Positions 33,054 through 40,907 of a stretch of DNA of 64,000 bases are shown piece after piece. The stretch's first letter is position 1. Each line of letters starts with the position of its first letter. The stretch is from assembly GCA_964236735.1 (NCBI GenBank), contig CAXSFM010000013.1, forward strand, positions 62,001 to 126,000. The letters run 5' to 3'. Origin of the DNA: JAIVJG01 sp964236735 (GTDB lineage Bacteria; Acidobacteriota; Blastocatellia; Pyrinomonadales; Pyrinomonadaceae). The notes beneath the pieces were generated by a model. That model worked only from the letters and a program-made list of their open reading frames with translations. It did not search any database and was not told the origin of the DNA. Made by a program: the position numbers and the translations under genes.

Positions 33054-34688
33054 ATGGCTAATCCACTTTTCCGAACCAAACCGCTCGCGCTGCTGCTGGC
33101 GGAGATGGAGGGCGATAACCGCCTGCATCGCGTGCTCGGCCCCGTCCAACTGACGGCGCTCGGCGTCGGCGCGATTATTGGCACCGGCATCTTTATTTTG
33201 ACCGGCGTCGCGGCGCACGACCGCACCGGCCCGGCGCTCATGCTCTCGTTCGTGATGGCGGGACTGGCGTGCGTCTTCGCCGCGCTCTGCTACGCGGAGT
33301 TCGCCTCGATGGTGCCCGTCGCCGGCTCTGCTTACACCTACGCTTATGCCACGCTCGGCGAACTCTTCGCGTGGATTATCGGCTGGGACTTGATCCTCGA
33401 ATACGCCGTCGGCTCGGCCACCGTCGCGCACGGGTGGTCGGCTCACTTTCAAGAATTTACGCCGCTCTTCGGCTTTCATGTACCGGACATCATACGCTCC
33501 GCCCCGTACAATTATTGCGTGAGCGTCGGGGGCATGTGCCCGACGACGGGTTTCGTGCGAACCGGCTCTTACTTCGATCTGCCAGCCGTGCTCATCACGT
33601 TCCTGCTGACGATTGTTCTCGTCAAGGGCATCAAAGAGAGCGCGAGTTTCAACGCCGTGATGGTGGGCATCAAGCTCGTCATCGTGCTGATGGTCATCGG
33701 CATCGGTGGCTACTTAGTTGCCACGGTTTACGGCACGGCCAACTGGCATCCGTTCGCGCCCTACGGCTACACGGGCGTGAGCTTCTTCGGCAATACGCTC
33801 TTCGGCCAGACGGCGGCGGGCGGCGAGCCGCTCGGCATGTTCGCTGGCGCGGCGATTATCTTCTTCGCCTACATCGGATTCGACTCCGTCTCCGTCCACT
33901 CGGAAGAAGCGATCAACCCTGAGAAGAGCGTGCCCATCGGCATCATCGCGTCGCTCATCATCTGCACCATCCTCTACATCGCTGTCTCGGCGGTCTTGAC
34001 GGCGATGGTTCCCTACAAAGAAATCAACATTGACGCTCCTGTAGTTGACGCCTTCAAGCGCGCCGGTTTGACGTGGATGCAATATCTTGTCGCGGCGGGC
34101 GCGATGACGGGCATCACTTCCGTCTTGCTCGTGATGATGCTTAGTCAGCCGCGCGTGATGCTCGCGCTGGCGCGCGACGGCCTCGTCCCCAAAGGCTTCT
34201 TCGGCGACATCCATCCGAAATTCCGCACGCCGTGGAAGTCAACAATCCTGACGGGCTTGTTCGTCGCGGTGATGGCCGGACTCATCCCTCTGAGCATTCT
34301 CGCGGAAATGACGAGCATCGGCACGCTCTTCGCTTTCGTTATTGTCTGCGGCGCGGTGCTCGTCATGCGCCGGACGAACCCGGACGCGAGACGACCCTTC
34401 CGCGCGCCGTTCGTGCCGCTCGTCCCGATTCTGGGGATTCTCACCTGCCTGCTTTTGATGTTCTCGCTGCCGGTTGAGAACTGGTATCGCCTGATTATTT
34501 GGCTGCTCATCGGTTTCGTTATCTACTTCCTCTACGGGCGCAGGAACAGCGTCATGTCGCGCGAGGGATCGCTTGAGCGCGAGCTTGCGTCGCACGGTGT
34601 CTCGCCCGCCGGTCAGGCCGTCGGCGACCCTGACGCGCCGCCCAACAGTCCCGCTGGAACGGTGGACACGGAAATTAAGAAGAAGTAA
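33054..34688 (+). CDS. APC-family amino acid permease (second)
   Basis: 544 residues with about twelve helices, in the cationic-amino-acid-transporter-like branch: LTALGVGAIIGTGIFILTGV near residue 35, then PVAGSAYTYAYATLGELFAW, FAYIGFDSVSVHSEEAINPE and MLALARDGLVPKGFFGDIHP. The ATG at 33054 follows GGAGG. A Ser/Pro tail ends the protein. It follows the first permease by 53 bp. A palindromic repeat, E3, lies downstream. Substrate unknown. Confidence 0.93.
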   Translation: MANPLFRTKPLALLLAEMEGDNRLHRVLGPVQLTALGVGAIIGTGIFILTGVAAHDRTGPALMLSFVMAGLACVFAALCYAEFASMVPVAGSAYTYAYATLGELFAWIIGWDLILEYAVGSATVAHGWSAHFQEFTPLFGFHVPDIIRSAPYNYCVSVGGMCPTTGFVRTGSYFDLPAVLITFLLTIVLVKGIKESASFNAVMVGIKLVIVLMVIGIGGYLVATVYGTANWHPFAPYGYTGVSFFGNTLFGQTAAGGEPLGMFAGAAIIFFAYIGFDSVSVHSEEAINPEKSVPIGIIASLIICTILYIAVSAVLTAMVPYKEINIDAPVVDAFKRAGLTWMQYLVAAGAMTGITSVLLVMMLSQPRVMLALARDGLVPKGFFGDIHPKFRTPWKSTILTGLFVAVMAGLIPLSILAEMTSIGTLFAFVIVCGAVLVMRRTNPDARRPFRAPFVPLVPILGILTCLLLMFSLPVENWYRLIIWLLIGFVIYFLYGRRNSVMSREGSLERELASHGVSPAGQAVGDPDAPPNSPAGTVDTEIKKK

Positions 34689-34774
34689 TTCTTCGACGCT
34701 TGAGCGTCACGTTTGAGACAGACGTGGCGCTCAAGTTCTTTCCGGCTTGTTGCTTGCGGTTGGAGATGATGACC

Positions 34775-34851
34775 TGTCAGTACCGCGAGCGGAAGCCTCG
34801 CAGGTCTGCTTACCAAACACGACCCGCTCGCTATCGCTCGCGGTACTGACA
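34775..34851. repeat. Palindromic repeat E3 (GTACCGCGAGCG arms)
   Basis: TGTCAGTACCGCGAGCG (34775-34791) is repeated in perfect inverted form at 34835-34851. The same arm sequence forms the core of element E4 at 36176-36250. It lies just upstream of the binding-protein gene. Confidence 0.85.
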
Positions 34852-34877
34852 AAAAAGACTCTGCGCCTTGAGATCAC

Positions 34878-36122
34878 ATGCAACTGCAAAAGGTCTGCAC
34901 ATTGCTGTTTGCGCTCATGCTCACTGTCAGCAGTTGCGGGCGACCAAAGGCGGAAGGCGAACACGTTCCGCCGCGTGATGAGAAAATCAGAATCGGCGCG
35001 TTCATGTCGCTCACCGGCGACACCGCAGACTTCGGCATCTCCGCCACGAACGGCATTCAACTCGCCGTCGAACAGTCGAACGCCACGGGCGGCGTGCGCG
35101 GCAAGCGCATCGAACTCATCGTGCAAGACACGCGCTCCGACGCTTTCGAGACCGCGACGGTCGTCCACAGGCTCGTCGAGCAATCTCACGTCCACGCGCT
35201 CTTAGGCGAGATCATCAGTTCGCGCACGCTCGTCGCGGCCAACGTCGCGCAGGCCGCACACGTCCCGATGCTCACGCCGTCGGCCACCAGCCCGGAAGTC
35301 ACGACGCGAGGCGACTACATTTTCCGCAGTTGCTACACAGACCCTTTTCAGGGCGCGGCGCTCGCGCAATTTGCCGCCACTGATTTGCACGCCACGCGCG
35401 CCGCCATCCTGCTCGACGCAGGGCAGAGCTACTCCGTCCAACTCGCAAAATTTATCCGCGAAGCCTTCGTTGCGCGCGGCGGTCAGATCGTCGCCGAGCA
35501 AACTTACACGGATGGCGCGCGCGACGACTTCGCGACGCAACTCGCAATCATCAGAGACGCCGCGCCCGATGTCGTCTTCATTCCCGGCTACTATCAGGAC
35601 GCCGGACTCATCGCGCGCGTGGCGCGTCGGATGAAAGTCACCGCGCCCTTCGTCGGCGGCGACGGCTGGGACTCGCGCGGACTCTACGACACGGGCGGCC
35701 AAGACATCGCCAACTCTTTTTTCTCCAGCCACTACTCGGCGGACGATCCCGACCCGGCGGTGCAGAAATTCGTCGGCGACTATCGCGCCATTTACGGCCA
35801 GCAGCCGGACGCCTTCGCCGCCACCGCTTACGACGCCGCGCGCATTCTGATTGACGCCATCAGCCGCGCCGATTCGCTCGACGCCCCAGCCCTCCGCGAC
35901 GCGCTCGCGCGCACCACCAACTTTCCCGGCGTCACCGGCTCCATCACCTTCAACGCGCAGCACGACGCCATGAAGCCCATCGTCATCATCAAAATAGGCG
36001 ACGCCGGAAAGTACACCGTCCAGAATCGCGTCACGCCGGAGATGGTCGCGTTGATGCCCGCGAACAATCCCGCGACGAATACAAATTCATCCTCTAAGAC
36101 GAGAAGGAGGAAAGGAAGGTGA
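34878..36122 (+). CDS. ABC transporter substrate-binding lipoprotein (branched-chain amino acid type)
   Basis: 414 residues. The signal peptide ends in a lipobox (LMLTVSSCGRPKAEG), so the mature protein is a lipoprotein. The body matches periplasmic amino-acid-binding proteins of the Leu/Ile/Val type: IGAFMSLTGDTADFGISATN, then VEQSNATGGVRGKRIELIVQ, LVAANVAQAAHVPMLTPSAT and KFVGDYRAIYGQQPDAFAAT. No permease or ATPase genes adjoin it, so the rest of the transporter is elsewhere or it works as a sensor. It is bracketed by palindromic repeats E3 and E4, as if it were a unit moved between them. Confidence 0.92.
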   Translation: MQLQKVCTLLFALMLTVSSCGRPKAEGEHVPPRDEKIRIGAFMSLTGDTADFGISATNGIQLAVEQSNATGGVRGKRIELIVQDTRSDAFETATVVHRLVEQSHVHALLGEIISSRTLVAANVAQAAHVPMLTPSATSPEVTTRGDYIFRSCYTDPFQGAALAQFAATDLHATRAAILLDAGQSYSVQLAKFIREAFVARGGQIVAEQTYTDGARDDFATQLAIIRDAAPDVVFIPGYYQDAGLIARVARRMKVTAPFVGGDGWDSRGLYDTGGQDIANSFFSSHYSADDPDPAVQKFVGDYRAIYGQQPDAFAATAYDAARILIDAISRADSLDAPALRDALARTTNFPGVTGSITFNAQHDAMKPIVIIKIGDAGKYTVQNRVTPEMVALMPANNPATNTNSSSKTRRRKGR

Positions 36123-36126
36123 AGTT

Positions 36127-36284
36127 TTTATAGGGGTATGCGATTGGATGTGACCTCTGGCGCAGGGACTTATCATCAGTACCGCGAGCGGTAGCCTCGC
36201 GGGTCATCCTAAGTGAGCCGCACCCGCGAGGTTACCGCTCGCGGTACTGACAGGCAGTCGCACTCAATCGTAAATTGCTATAAA
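36127..36284. repeat. Nested palindromic element E4 (shared terminal repeats, GTACCGCGAGCGG core)
   Basis: The outer inverted repeats (36127-36154 and 36257-36284) match at 20 of 28 positions and resemble those of E1. The core stem (36176-36204 with 36222-36250) matches at 28 of 29. The right end overlaps the stop codon of argH (36278-36280). Confidence 0.85.
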
Positions 36285-37663
36285 GATTTTCGCGCAGCAT
36301 CCAGAGCTTCGGCGACGCGCTCCGGCGCAGTGCCGCCCGCCTGCGCCTTCGTCTTCAAAGTCTGTTCGAGCGAGAGCGCGTCATAAACATCCTCTTCGAT
36401 GAGCGGCGAAAAGCGGCGCAGTTCTTCAATTGAAAGTTCGTGCAATTCTAACTTCTGCTCGATGCCTGTGAGCACCATCCGCCCGACGGCCTCGTGCGCC
36501 TCGCGAAAGGGCGTGCCCTTGCGCGCGAGATAGTCTGCCATCTCCGTCGCGTTCATGTAGCCGAACGACGCGGCATCGCGCGCTCTGTCTTCGCGCAGGC
36601 GCACGTTCCGCAACACCGTCGCCGTCACTTCGAGCGAAGCCTTGACCGTGTCAACCGTATCGAAGACCGCTTCCTTGTCTTCCTGCATGTCCTTGTTGTA
36701 GGTGAGCGGCAGCCCCTTGATCATCGTCAGCAGCGCGAGCGTGTGGCCGAAAACGCGCCCCGCCTTGCCGCGCACCAACTCCATCGCGTCCGGGTTCTTT
36801 TTCTGCGGCATCAGGCTCGACCCCGTCGCCACCGCGTCGCTCAACTCGATGAAGCCGAACTCGGTCGTCGCGTAGATGATGATGTCCTCCGCGAGACGCG
36901 AGAGATGCGCCATGATAAGACTCGCCGCGCAAGCGAACTCGACGCAGAAGTCGCGGTCACTGACGGCATCGAGACTGTTGCGCGAGACGCCCTCGAACTC
37001 AAGCGACTGCGCGACACGCTCGCGGTCAATCGGATAACTCGTCCCCGCCAGAGCCGCCGAGCCGAGCGGCAGGACGTTGACGCGCCGGCGCACTTCCGTC
37101 AGACGCTCGCGGTCGCGCCCGAGCATCTCGAAATACGCGAGACACCAATGCGCCCACAATACGGGCTGCGCCCTCTGCAAATGCGTGTAGCCCGGCAGCG
37201 CCGCGTCACGATATTTTTCAGCCAGATCGAGCAGCGCGCTTTGCGCGGCACGCAAGGTTGACGTTGTCTCGTCAATTTCTCCACGCAGCCACAGACGCAG
37301 AGCCGTCGCCACTTGATCGTTACGGCTGCGTCCCGTGTGAAGCTTGCGTCCCGCGTCGCCGATCAATTCGATGAGACGCGCTTCGATGAACGAATGCACG
37401 TCCTCCGCACGCTCGTCGTCGAAGAACGAAGCCCCCTGAACGTTTGCACGTTCAAGAAGCCGTCGCAGCCCATCGCCTATGCGCTCCGCGTCTTCGACGC
37501 TCAACACCTTCGCATCGCGCAAGCCTTCGGCGTGAGCGATGCTGGCGCGCACGTCCGCCTCGAAGAGTCTTTGGTCAAAACCGAACGAGCGGTTAAAGCT
37601 CGCGAAGCCCGCATCAATCTGACCCTGAAAACGTCCGCCCCATAAATTTTTCGCTTCATTCAT
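36278..37663 (-). CDS. argH: Argininosuccinate lyase
   Basis: 461 residues, the normal length. LWGGRFQGQIDAGFASFNRS begins the protein; the fumarase-superfamily signature is GSSLMPQKKNPDAMELVRGK near residue 285, with active-site-type TSYPIDRERVAQSLEFEG. It cleaves argininosuccinate to arginine and fumarate, the last step of arginine synthesis. It lies alone on the minus strand, divergent from argR. The last leucine and the stop are encoded inside the terminal repeat of element E4, so the repeat was inserted at the end of the gene. Confidence 0.97.
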   Translation of the reverse strand: MNEAKNLWGGRFQGQIDAGFASFNRSFGFDQRLFEADVRASIAHAEGLRDAKVLSVEDAERIGDGLRRLLERANVQGASFFDDERAEDVHSFIEARLIELIGDAGRKLHTGRSRNDQVATALRLWLRGEIDETTSTLRAAQSALLDLAEKYRDAALPGYTHLQRAQPVLWAHWCLAYFEMLGRDRERLTEVRRRVNVLPLGSAALAGTSYPIDRERVAQSLEFEGVSRNSLDAVSDRDFCVEFACAASLIMAHLSRLAEDIIIYATTEFGFIELSDAVATGSSLMPQKKNPDAMELVRGKAGRVFGHTLALLTMIKGLPLTYNKDMQEDKEAVFDTVDTVKASLEVTATVLRNVRLREDRARDAASFGYMNATEMADYLARKGTPFREAHEAVGRMVLTGIEQKLELHELSIEELRRFSPLIEEDVYDALSLEQTLKTKAQAGGTAPERVAEALDAARKSL

Positions 37664-37789
37664 CTCTGTTTGTTACCCCGTCGCATTTTAATGTGCCTCG
37701 TCACGCTGGCCGGAAACTTTAATTCATTCTCAAACTTTTCGCCTGATCCTGCGTCCTAACTTGGCAGAGGTGCATCTTCCGTGTTATTT

Positions 37790-37827
37790 TATGCATCTAT
37801 GCACAAGATATGCAAATTTACTGCATA
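37790..37827. promoter_or_regulatory. Palindromic sites between argH and argR, probable ArgR operator
   Basis: TATGCATCTATGCA and TATGCA-7nt-TGCATA lie in the 172-bp divergent region. Two imperfect palindromes in tandem, upstream of argR, fit the way arginine repressors bind paired ARG boxes. The exact consensus for this lineage is unknown to me. Confidence 0.5.
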
Positions 37828-37835
37828 GCACAGCT

Positions 37836-38252
37836 ATGGATAAAGAGAAACGGCAACAGAAAATACTGAGCCTGATTCGTGCGCGCCGCATCGGGACGCA
37901 GGCCGAATTGACGAATCATCTCGAACGCACGGGCATCGTCGCCACGCAGTCGAGCGTCTCGCGCGATCTCGTCGAACTCGGCGTGGTGAAGCGGCGCGGC
38001 CAGTATGCCTTGCCGCATAGTTCTGACAAGGCGGCGGCGCGCGGTCTGTTGAGCCTCGAAGCGGCGGGCGACTGTCTCGTCGTCGCGAGGTGCGAGCCGG
38101 GACTCGCCTCGGCGGTCGCAGTTGATATAGACCGCGCGGCGTTCACGGAAATTGTCGGGACGCTGGCCGGTGAAGACACGGTCTTCGTCGCGGTGCGTGA
38201 AAAGAAAGCACAACGCACGGCGTTGAAGAAAATCTGGGAGTTGTTTGGGTGA
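37836..38252 (+). CDS. argR: Arginine repressor
   Basis: 138 residues from the ATG at 37836; an earlier reading frame start is not supported. The N-terminal winged helix (KRQQKILSLIRARRIGTQAE, then RTGIVATQSSVSRDLVELGV) is followed by the hexamerisation/arginine-binding domain (ALPHSSDKAAARGLLSLEAA, then IVGTLAGEDTVFVAVREKKA). It binds arginine and represses arginine synthesis genes. It leads a run with argG and the rest of the pathway and is divergent from argH, with palindromic sites between. Confidence 0.93.
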   Translation: MDKEKRQQKILSLIRARRIGTQAELTNHLERTGIVATQSSVSRDLVELGVVKRRGQYALPHSSDKAAARGLLSLEAAGDCLVVARCEPGLASAVAVDIDRAAFTEIVGTLAGEDTVFVAVREKKAQRTALKKIWELFG

Positions 38253-38346
38253 GCAGCAGAAGCCGGGGGGTAGAGGCTGGTTAAAATACTGGTAAGCTGA
38301 TTACCTTCTGGTCTCCAGTTTCAGTCTCTTAAATTAAGGAGAGAGC

Positions 38347-39543
38347 GTGACGGAAAAGAAGATTAATAAAATCGTGCTGGCGTATTCGGGCGGTTTGGAT
38401 ACGTCTGTGATGCTGCACTGGCTGCGCGTCAACTACGGGTGCGAGGTCGTCTGTTATTGCGCGGATGTGGGGCAGGGCGACGAGTTGACGGGACTCGATG
38501 AGAAGGCGCGGGCGGGCGGCGCGTCGAAACTTTACGTCGAGGATTTGCGGCAGGAGTTCGTCGAGGATTACGTGTGGCCGGCGGTCAAGTCGAACGCGCT
38601 TTATGAAGGCGTCTATCTGCTCGGCACGTCGCTCGCGCGTCCCGTGATTGCGAAGCGTCAGATTGAAATCGCGCGGCGCGAAGGGGCGGACGCGGTGGCG
38701 CACGGCGCGACGGGCAAGGGCAACGATCAAGTGCGTTTTGAGCTGACTTATTACGCGCTGGAGCCGGATATTAAGGTCGTCGCCCCCTGGCGCGAGTGGG
38801 AGTTTAAGGGACGCAGCGACCTCATCGCTTATTGTCGGCAACACGCAATTCCGGTCACGGCGACGGCAGAGAAACCTTATTCGATGGATCGCAATTTGAT
38901 GCACGTCTCTTATGAGGGCGGCATTCTCGAAGACCCCTGGGCGGAGCCGCCGGCAGACATTTTTCAGATGACGGTCGCGCCGGAAAAGGCGAGCGCGGAA
39001 GCCGAGTACGTCGTCATCGGTTTTGCAAAGGGAGTGCCCATGAGCGTCAACGGCGAGGAGTTGGGCGCGGTTGAATTGTTGACGCGGCTCAATGAGATTG
39101 GCGGCGCGCACGGCATCGGGCGTGTTGATCTCGTCGAAAATCGTTTCGTCGGGATGAAGTCGCGCGGCGTCTATGAAACTCCGGGCGTGACGATTTTGCA
39201 GGCGGCGCATCGCGCGCTCGAATCCATCACACTGGATAGGGAAGTGCTGCGGCTGCGCGATAGTTTAAGTTTGAAGTTCGCCGAGAGCATCTACTACGGT
39301 TTCTGGTTCGCGCCCGAATCAGAATTGATGCGAAAAATTATTGACGAGACGCAAGTGAACGTGACGGGCGAAGTGCGCTTGAAATTCTATCGAGGCAACA
39401 CGATTGTGGTTGGACGCCGCTCGCCGAACTCGCTCTACAGTGAGCGCCTTGCGACCTTCGAGGCCGACACGATTTATAACCAGCGCGATGCCGAAGGGTT
39501 CATCAAACTCAACGCGCTTCGCCTGCGAGCGCAAAAGCAGTGA
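38347..39543 (+). CDS. argG: Argininosuccinate synthase
   Basis: 398 residues, GTG start at 38347 with AAGGAG. The ATP pyrophosphatase motif is VLAYSGGLDTSVMLHWL at residue 10, followed by HGATGKGNDQVRFELTYYAL and KPYSMDRNLMHVSYEGGILE. It joins citrulline and aspartate to argininosuccinate. Followed by a repeat hairpin, then the P-loop gene. With an N-acyl-ornithine carbamoyltransferase in the same run, the citrulline would come from deacylated N-acylcitrulline. Confidence 0.97.
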   Translation: MTEKKINKIVLAYSGGLDTSVMLHWLRVNYGCEVVCYCADVGQGDELTGLDEKARAGGASKLYVEDLRQEFVEDYVWPAVKSNALYEGVYLLGTSLARPVIAKRQIEIARREGADAVAHGATGKGNDQVRFELTYYALEPDIKVVAPWREWEFKGRSDLIAYCRQHAIPVTATAEKPYSMDRNLMHVSYEGGILEDPWAEPPADIFQMTVAPEKASAEAEYVVIGFAKGVPMSVNGEELGAVELLTRLNEIGGAHGIGRVDLVENRFVGMKSRGVYETPGVTILQAAHRALESITLDREVLRLRDSLSLKFAESIYYGFWFAPESELMRKIIDETQVNVTGEVRLKFYRGNTIVVGRRSPNSLYSERLATFEADTIYNQRDAEGFIKLNALRLRAQKQ

Positions 39544-39544
39544 C

Positions 39545-39680
39545 AGGGACAAAAGCAGTGGCGAGTGGCGAGTGACAAGTGACGAGCAGGAAGAAGGAAG
39601 AGATGATTGATGAATGATGATTGAAATTCAAAAGTGTCTCTTCCTTATATTCATCATTTATCATTCCGCATTCATCATTC
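39545..39680. repeat. Heptamer-arm palindrome with two repeat types
   Basis: GTGGCGA/GTGACAA units directly after the argG stop, then facing arms of ATGATGA units (39603-39623) and TCATCATT units (39649-39679). Two families meet at one site. Confidence 0.75.
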
Positions 39681-39701
39681 GTTTTTGAAGTGGAGGATTT
39701 T

Positions 39702-40871
39702 ATGCAAAACGTTGAGAATCAATTCGGGGTGTCGGTGAAAGTCGTCGAAGCGGACAAGATCGGCTCGGTCGTGTCGGGATTATCTTTGCCGAAGACGTTG
39801 GCGACGGTCGGCGAGCGGAGAGTTGCGCGCGTGGGCGACGTGGTGGTCGTGCGTGCTCTAACGGATAGCGCGACTTATAATCAGTTGGAACTCCCGACGG
39901 GTCGCCTCGCCAAAATCAATCCGGGCGATGTCTTCGTCGGCGCGCTCGGACGCCGCCGCGCCCTGAAGGGTTTCGTCGGCGACGTGCCGGAGACAATCGG
40001 CGCGGGCGACGAGTTGCACCTGTTGAATATGGGCGGCGTCATCGGTTGCTGCACGGGGCATCATTCTTCTCTGAGCGACGCGATTCGCGTGGAGGTCATC
40101 GGCTGCGTCTATGACGAAGACGTGCGCGTGCGAAACATCGCTGATGGCGCGTTGCCTTTGCGCGGCAGCTTGCCCGCCAACGTCGCGCCGCTCGTCATCG
40201 TGGCGGGCGCGTGCATGAATAGCGGCAAGACGTTTGCGGCGACGGAGATTGTCAGACAGGCGACGCGCGATGGCTGGCGCGTGGCGGCGGCGAAACTGTC
40301 AGGCGTCGCGGCCTTGCGCGACACGCTCAACATGGCGGATCACGGGGCGGTGGCGACGGCGAGTTTTCTCGATTGCGGTCTGCCTTCGACGGTCGGCGTG
40401 GGCGATCTCGCGCCGGTGGCGAAGGCGATTATCGGGCGACTCAACGAGAGCGCGCCGGACTTAATCGTCATCGAACTCGGCGACGGGATTTTGGGCGGCT
40501 ACTCTGTGGACTCCGTGTTTGAAGATGCGGAGTTGCGTGCGGCGACGGCGGCATTGATTTTCTGCGCTTCGGATTATGTCGGCGCGTGGGGCGGCGTCGA
40601 GTTGTTCAAGCGTCGCGGCATCAAGGTGGACATGGTGGCCGGCTCGGTGACGGACTCGCAGATGGGCGAGGATTTTATCGAGCATGAGTTCAACGTCCCA
40701 GCCGGCAACGCCAAGCGCAACGGCGCGCGTCTTTTCAATCTCGTCAAAGAGAAGGTGGCGGGACGAGAGGCGGAGCCGGGGGGCGGGGGACAGGAGACAG
40801 GTCGAGCGGGGAGAGCGAGCGAGGCTGTCAATCCTACTGTCGAGGTCAAGGAAAATGAGTTTGCAATTTGA
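39702..40871 (+). CDS. P-loop NTPase of unknown function in the arginine cluster
   Basis: 389 residues from the ATG at 39702 with GGAGG; a longer frame start lies inside the repeat. The N-terminal ~150 residues are beta-rich (FGVSVKVVEADKIGSVVSGL, then RVARVGDVVVVRALTDSATY). Residues about 160-370 form an ATPase domain with a Walker A motif, VIVAGACMNSGKTFAATEIV near 165, and an acidic motif LIVIELGDGILGGYSVDSVF that may be Walker B-like. Some resemblance to DUF1611-type or MobB-like P-loop proteins, not a firm match. Its place between argG and argC hints at a job in arginine metabolism. The C-terminal tail lies in a G-rich repeat. Confidence 0.75.
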   Translation: MQNVENQFGVSVKVVEADKIGSVVSGLSLPKTLATVGERRVARVGDVVVVRALTDSATYNQLELPTGRLAKINPGDVFVGALGRRRALKGFVGDVPETIGAGDELHLLNMGGVIGCCTGHHSSLSDAIRVEVIGCVYDEDVRVRNIADGALPLRGSLPANVAPLVIVAGACMNSGKTFAATEIVRQATRDGWRVAAAKLSGVAALRDTLNMADHGAVATASFLDCGLPSTVGVGDLAPVAKAIIGRLNESAPDLIVIELGDGILGGYSVDSVFEDAELRAATAALIFCASDYVGAWGGVELFKRRGIKVDMVAGSVTDSQMGEDFIEHEFNVPAGNAKRNGARLFNLVKEKVAGREAEPGGGGQETGRAGRASEAVNPTVEVKENEFAI

Positions 40872-40907
40872 CAACCGACCCCCATCCCCCGACCCCTGCC
40901 CCCCGCC
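40775..40907. repeat. G/C-rich heptamer-arm palindrome spanning two coding ends
   Basis: One arm is rich in GGGGGAC/CAGGAGA units (40775-40804), and the opposite arm in CCCCCGA/CCCCTGC units (40876-40907). The left arm lies in the tail of the P-loop gene and the right in the N-terminus of argC. Confidence 0.65.

Noticed and set aside
38329..39210. Long minus-strand frame opposite argG
   Set aside because: Arginine-rich shadow with no domain; argG on the plus strand is certain.
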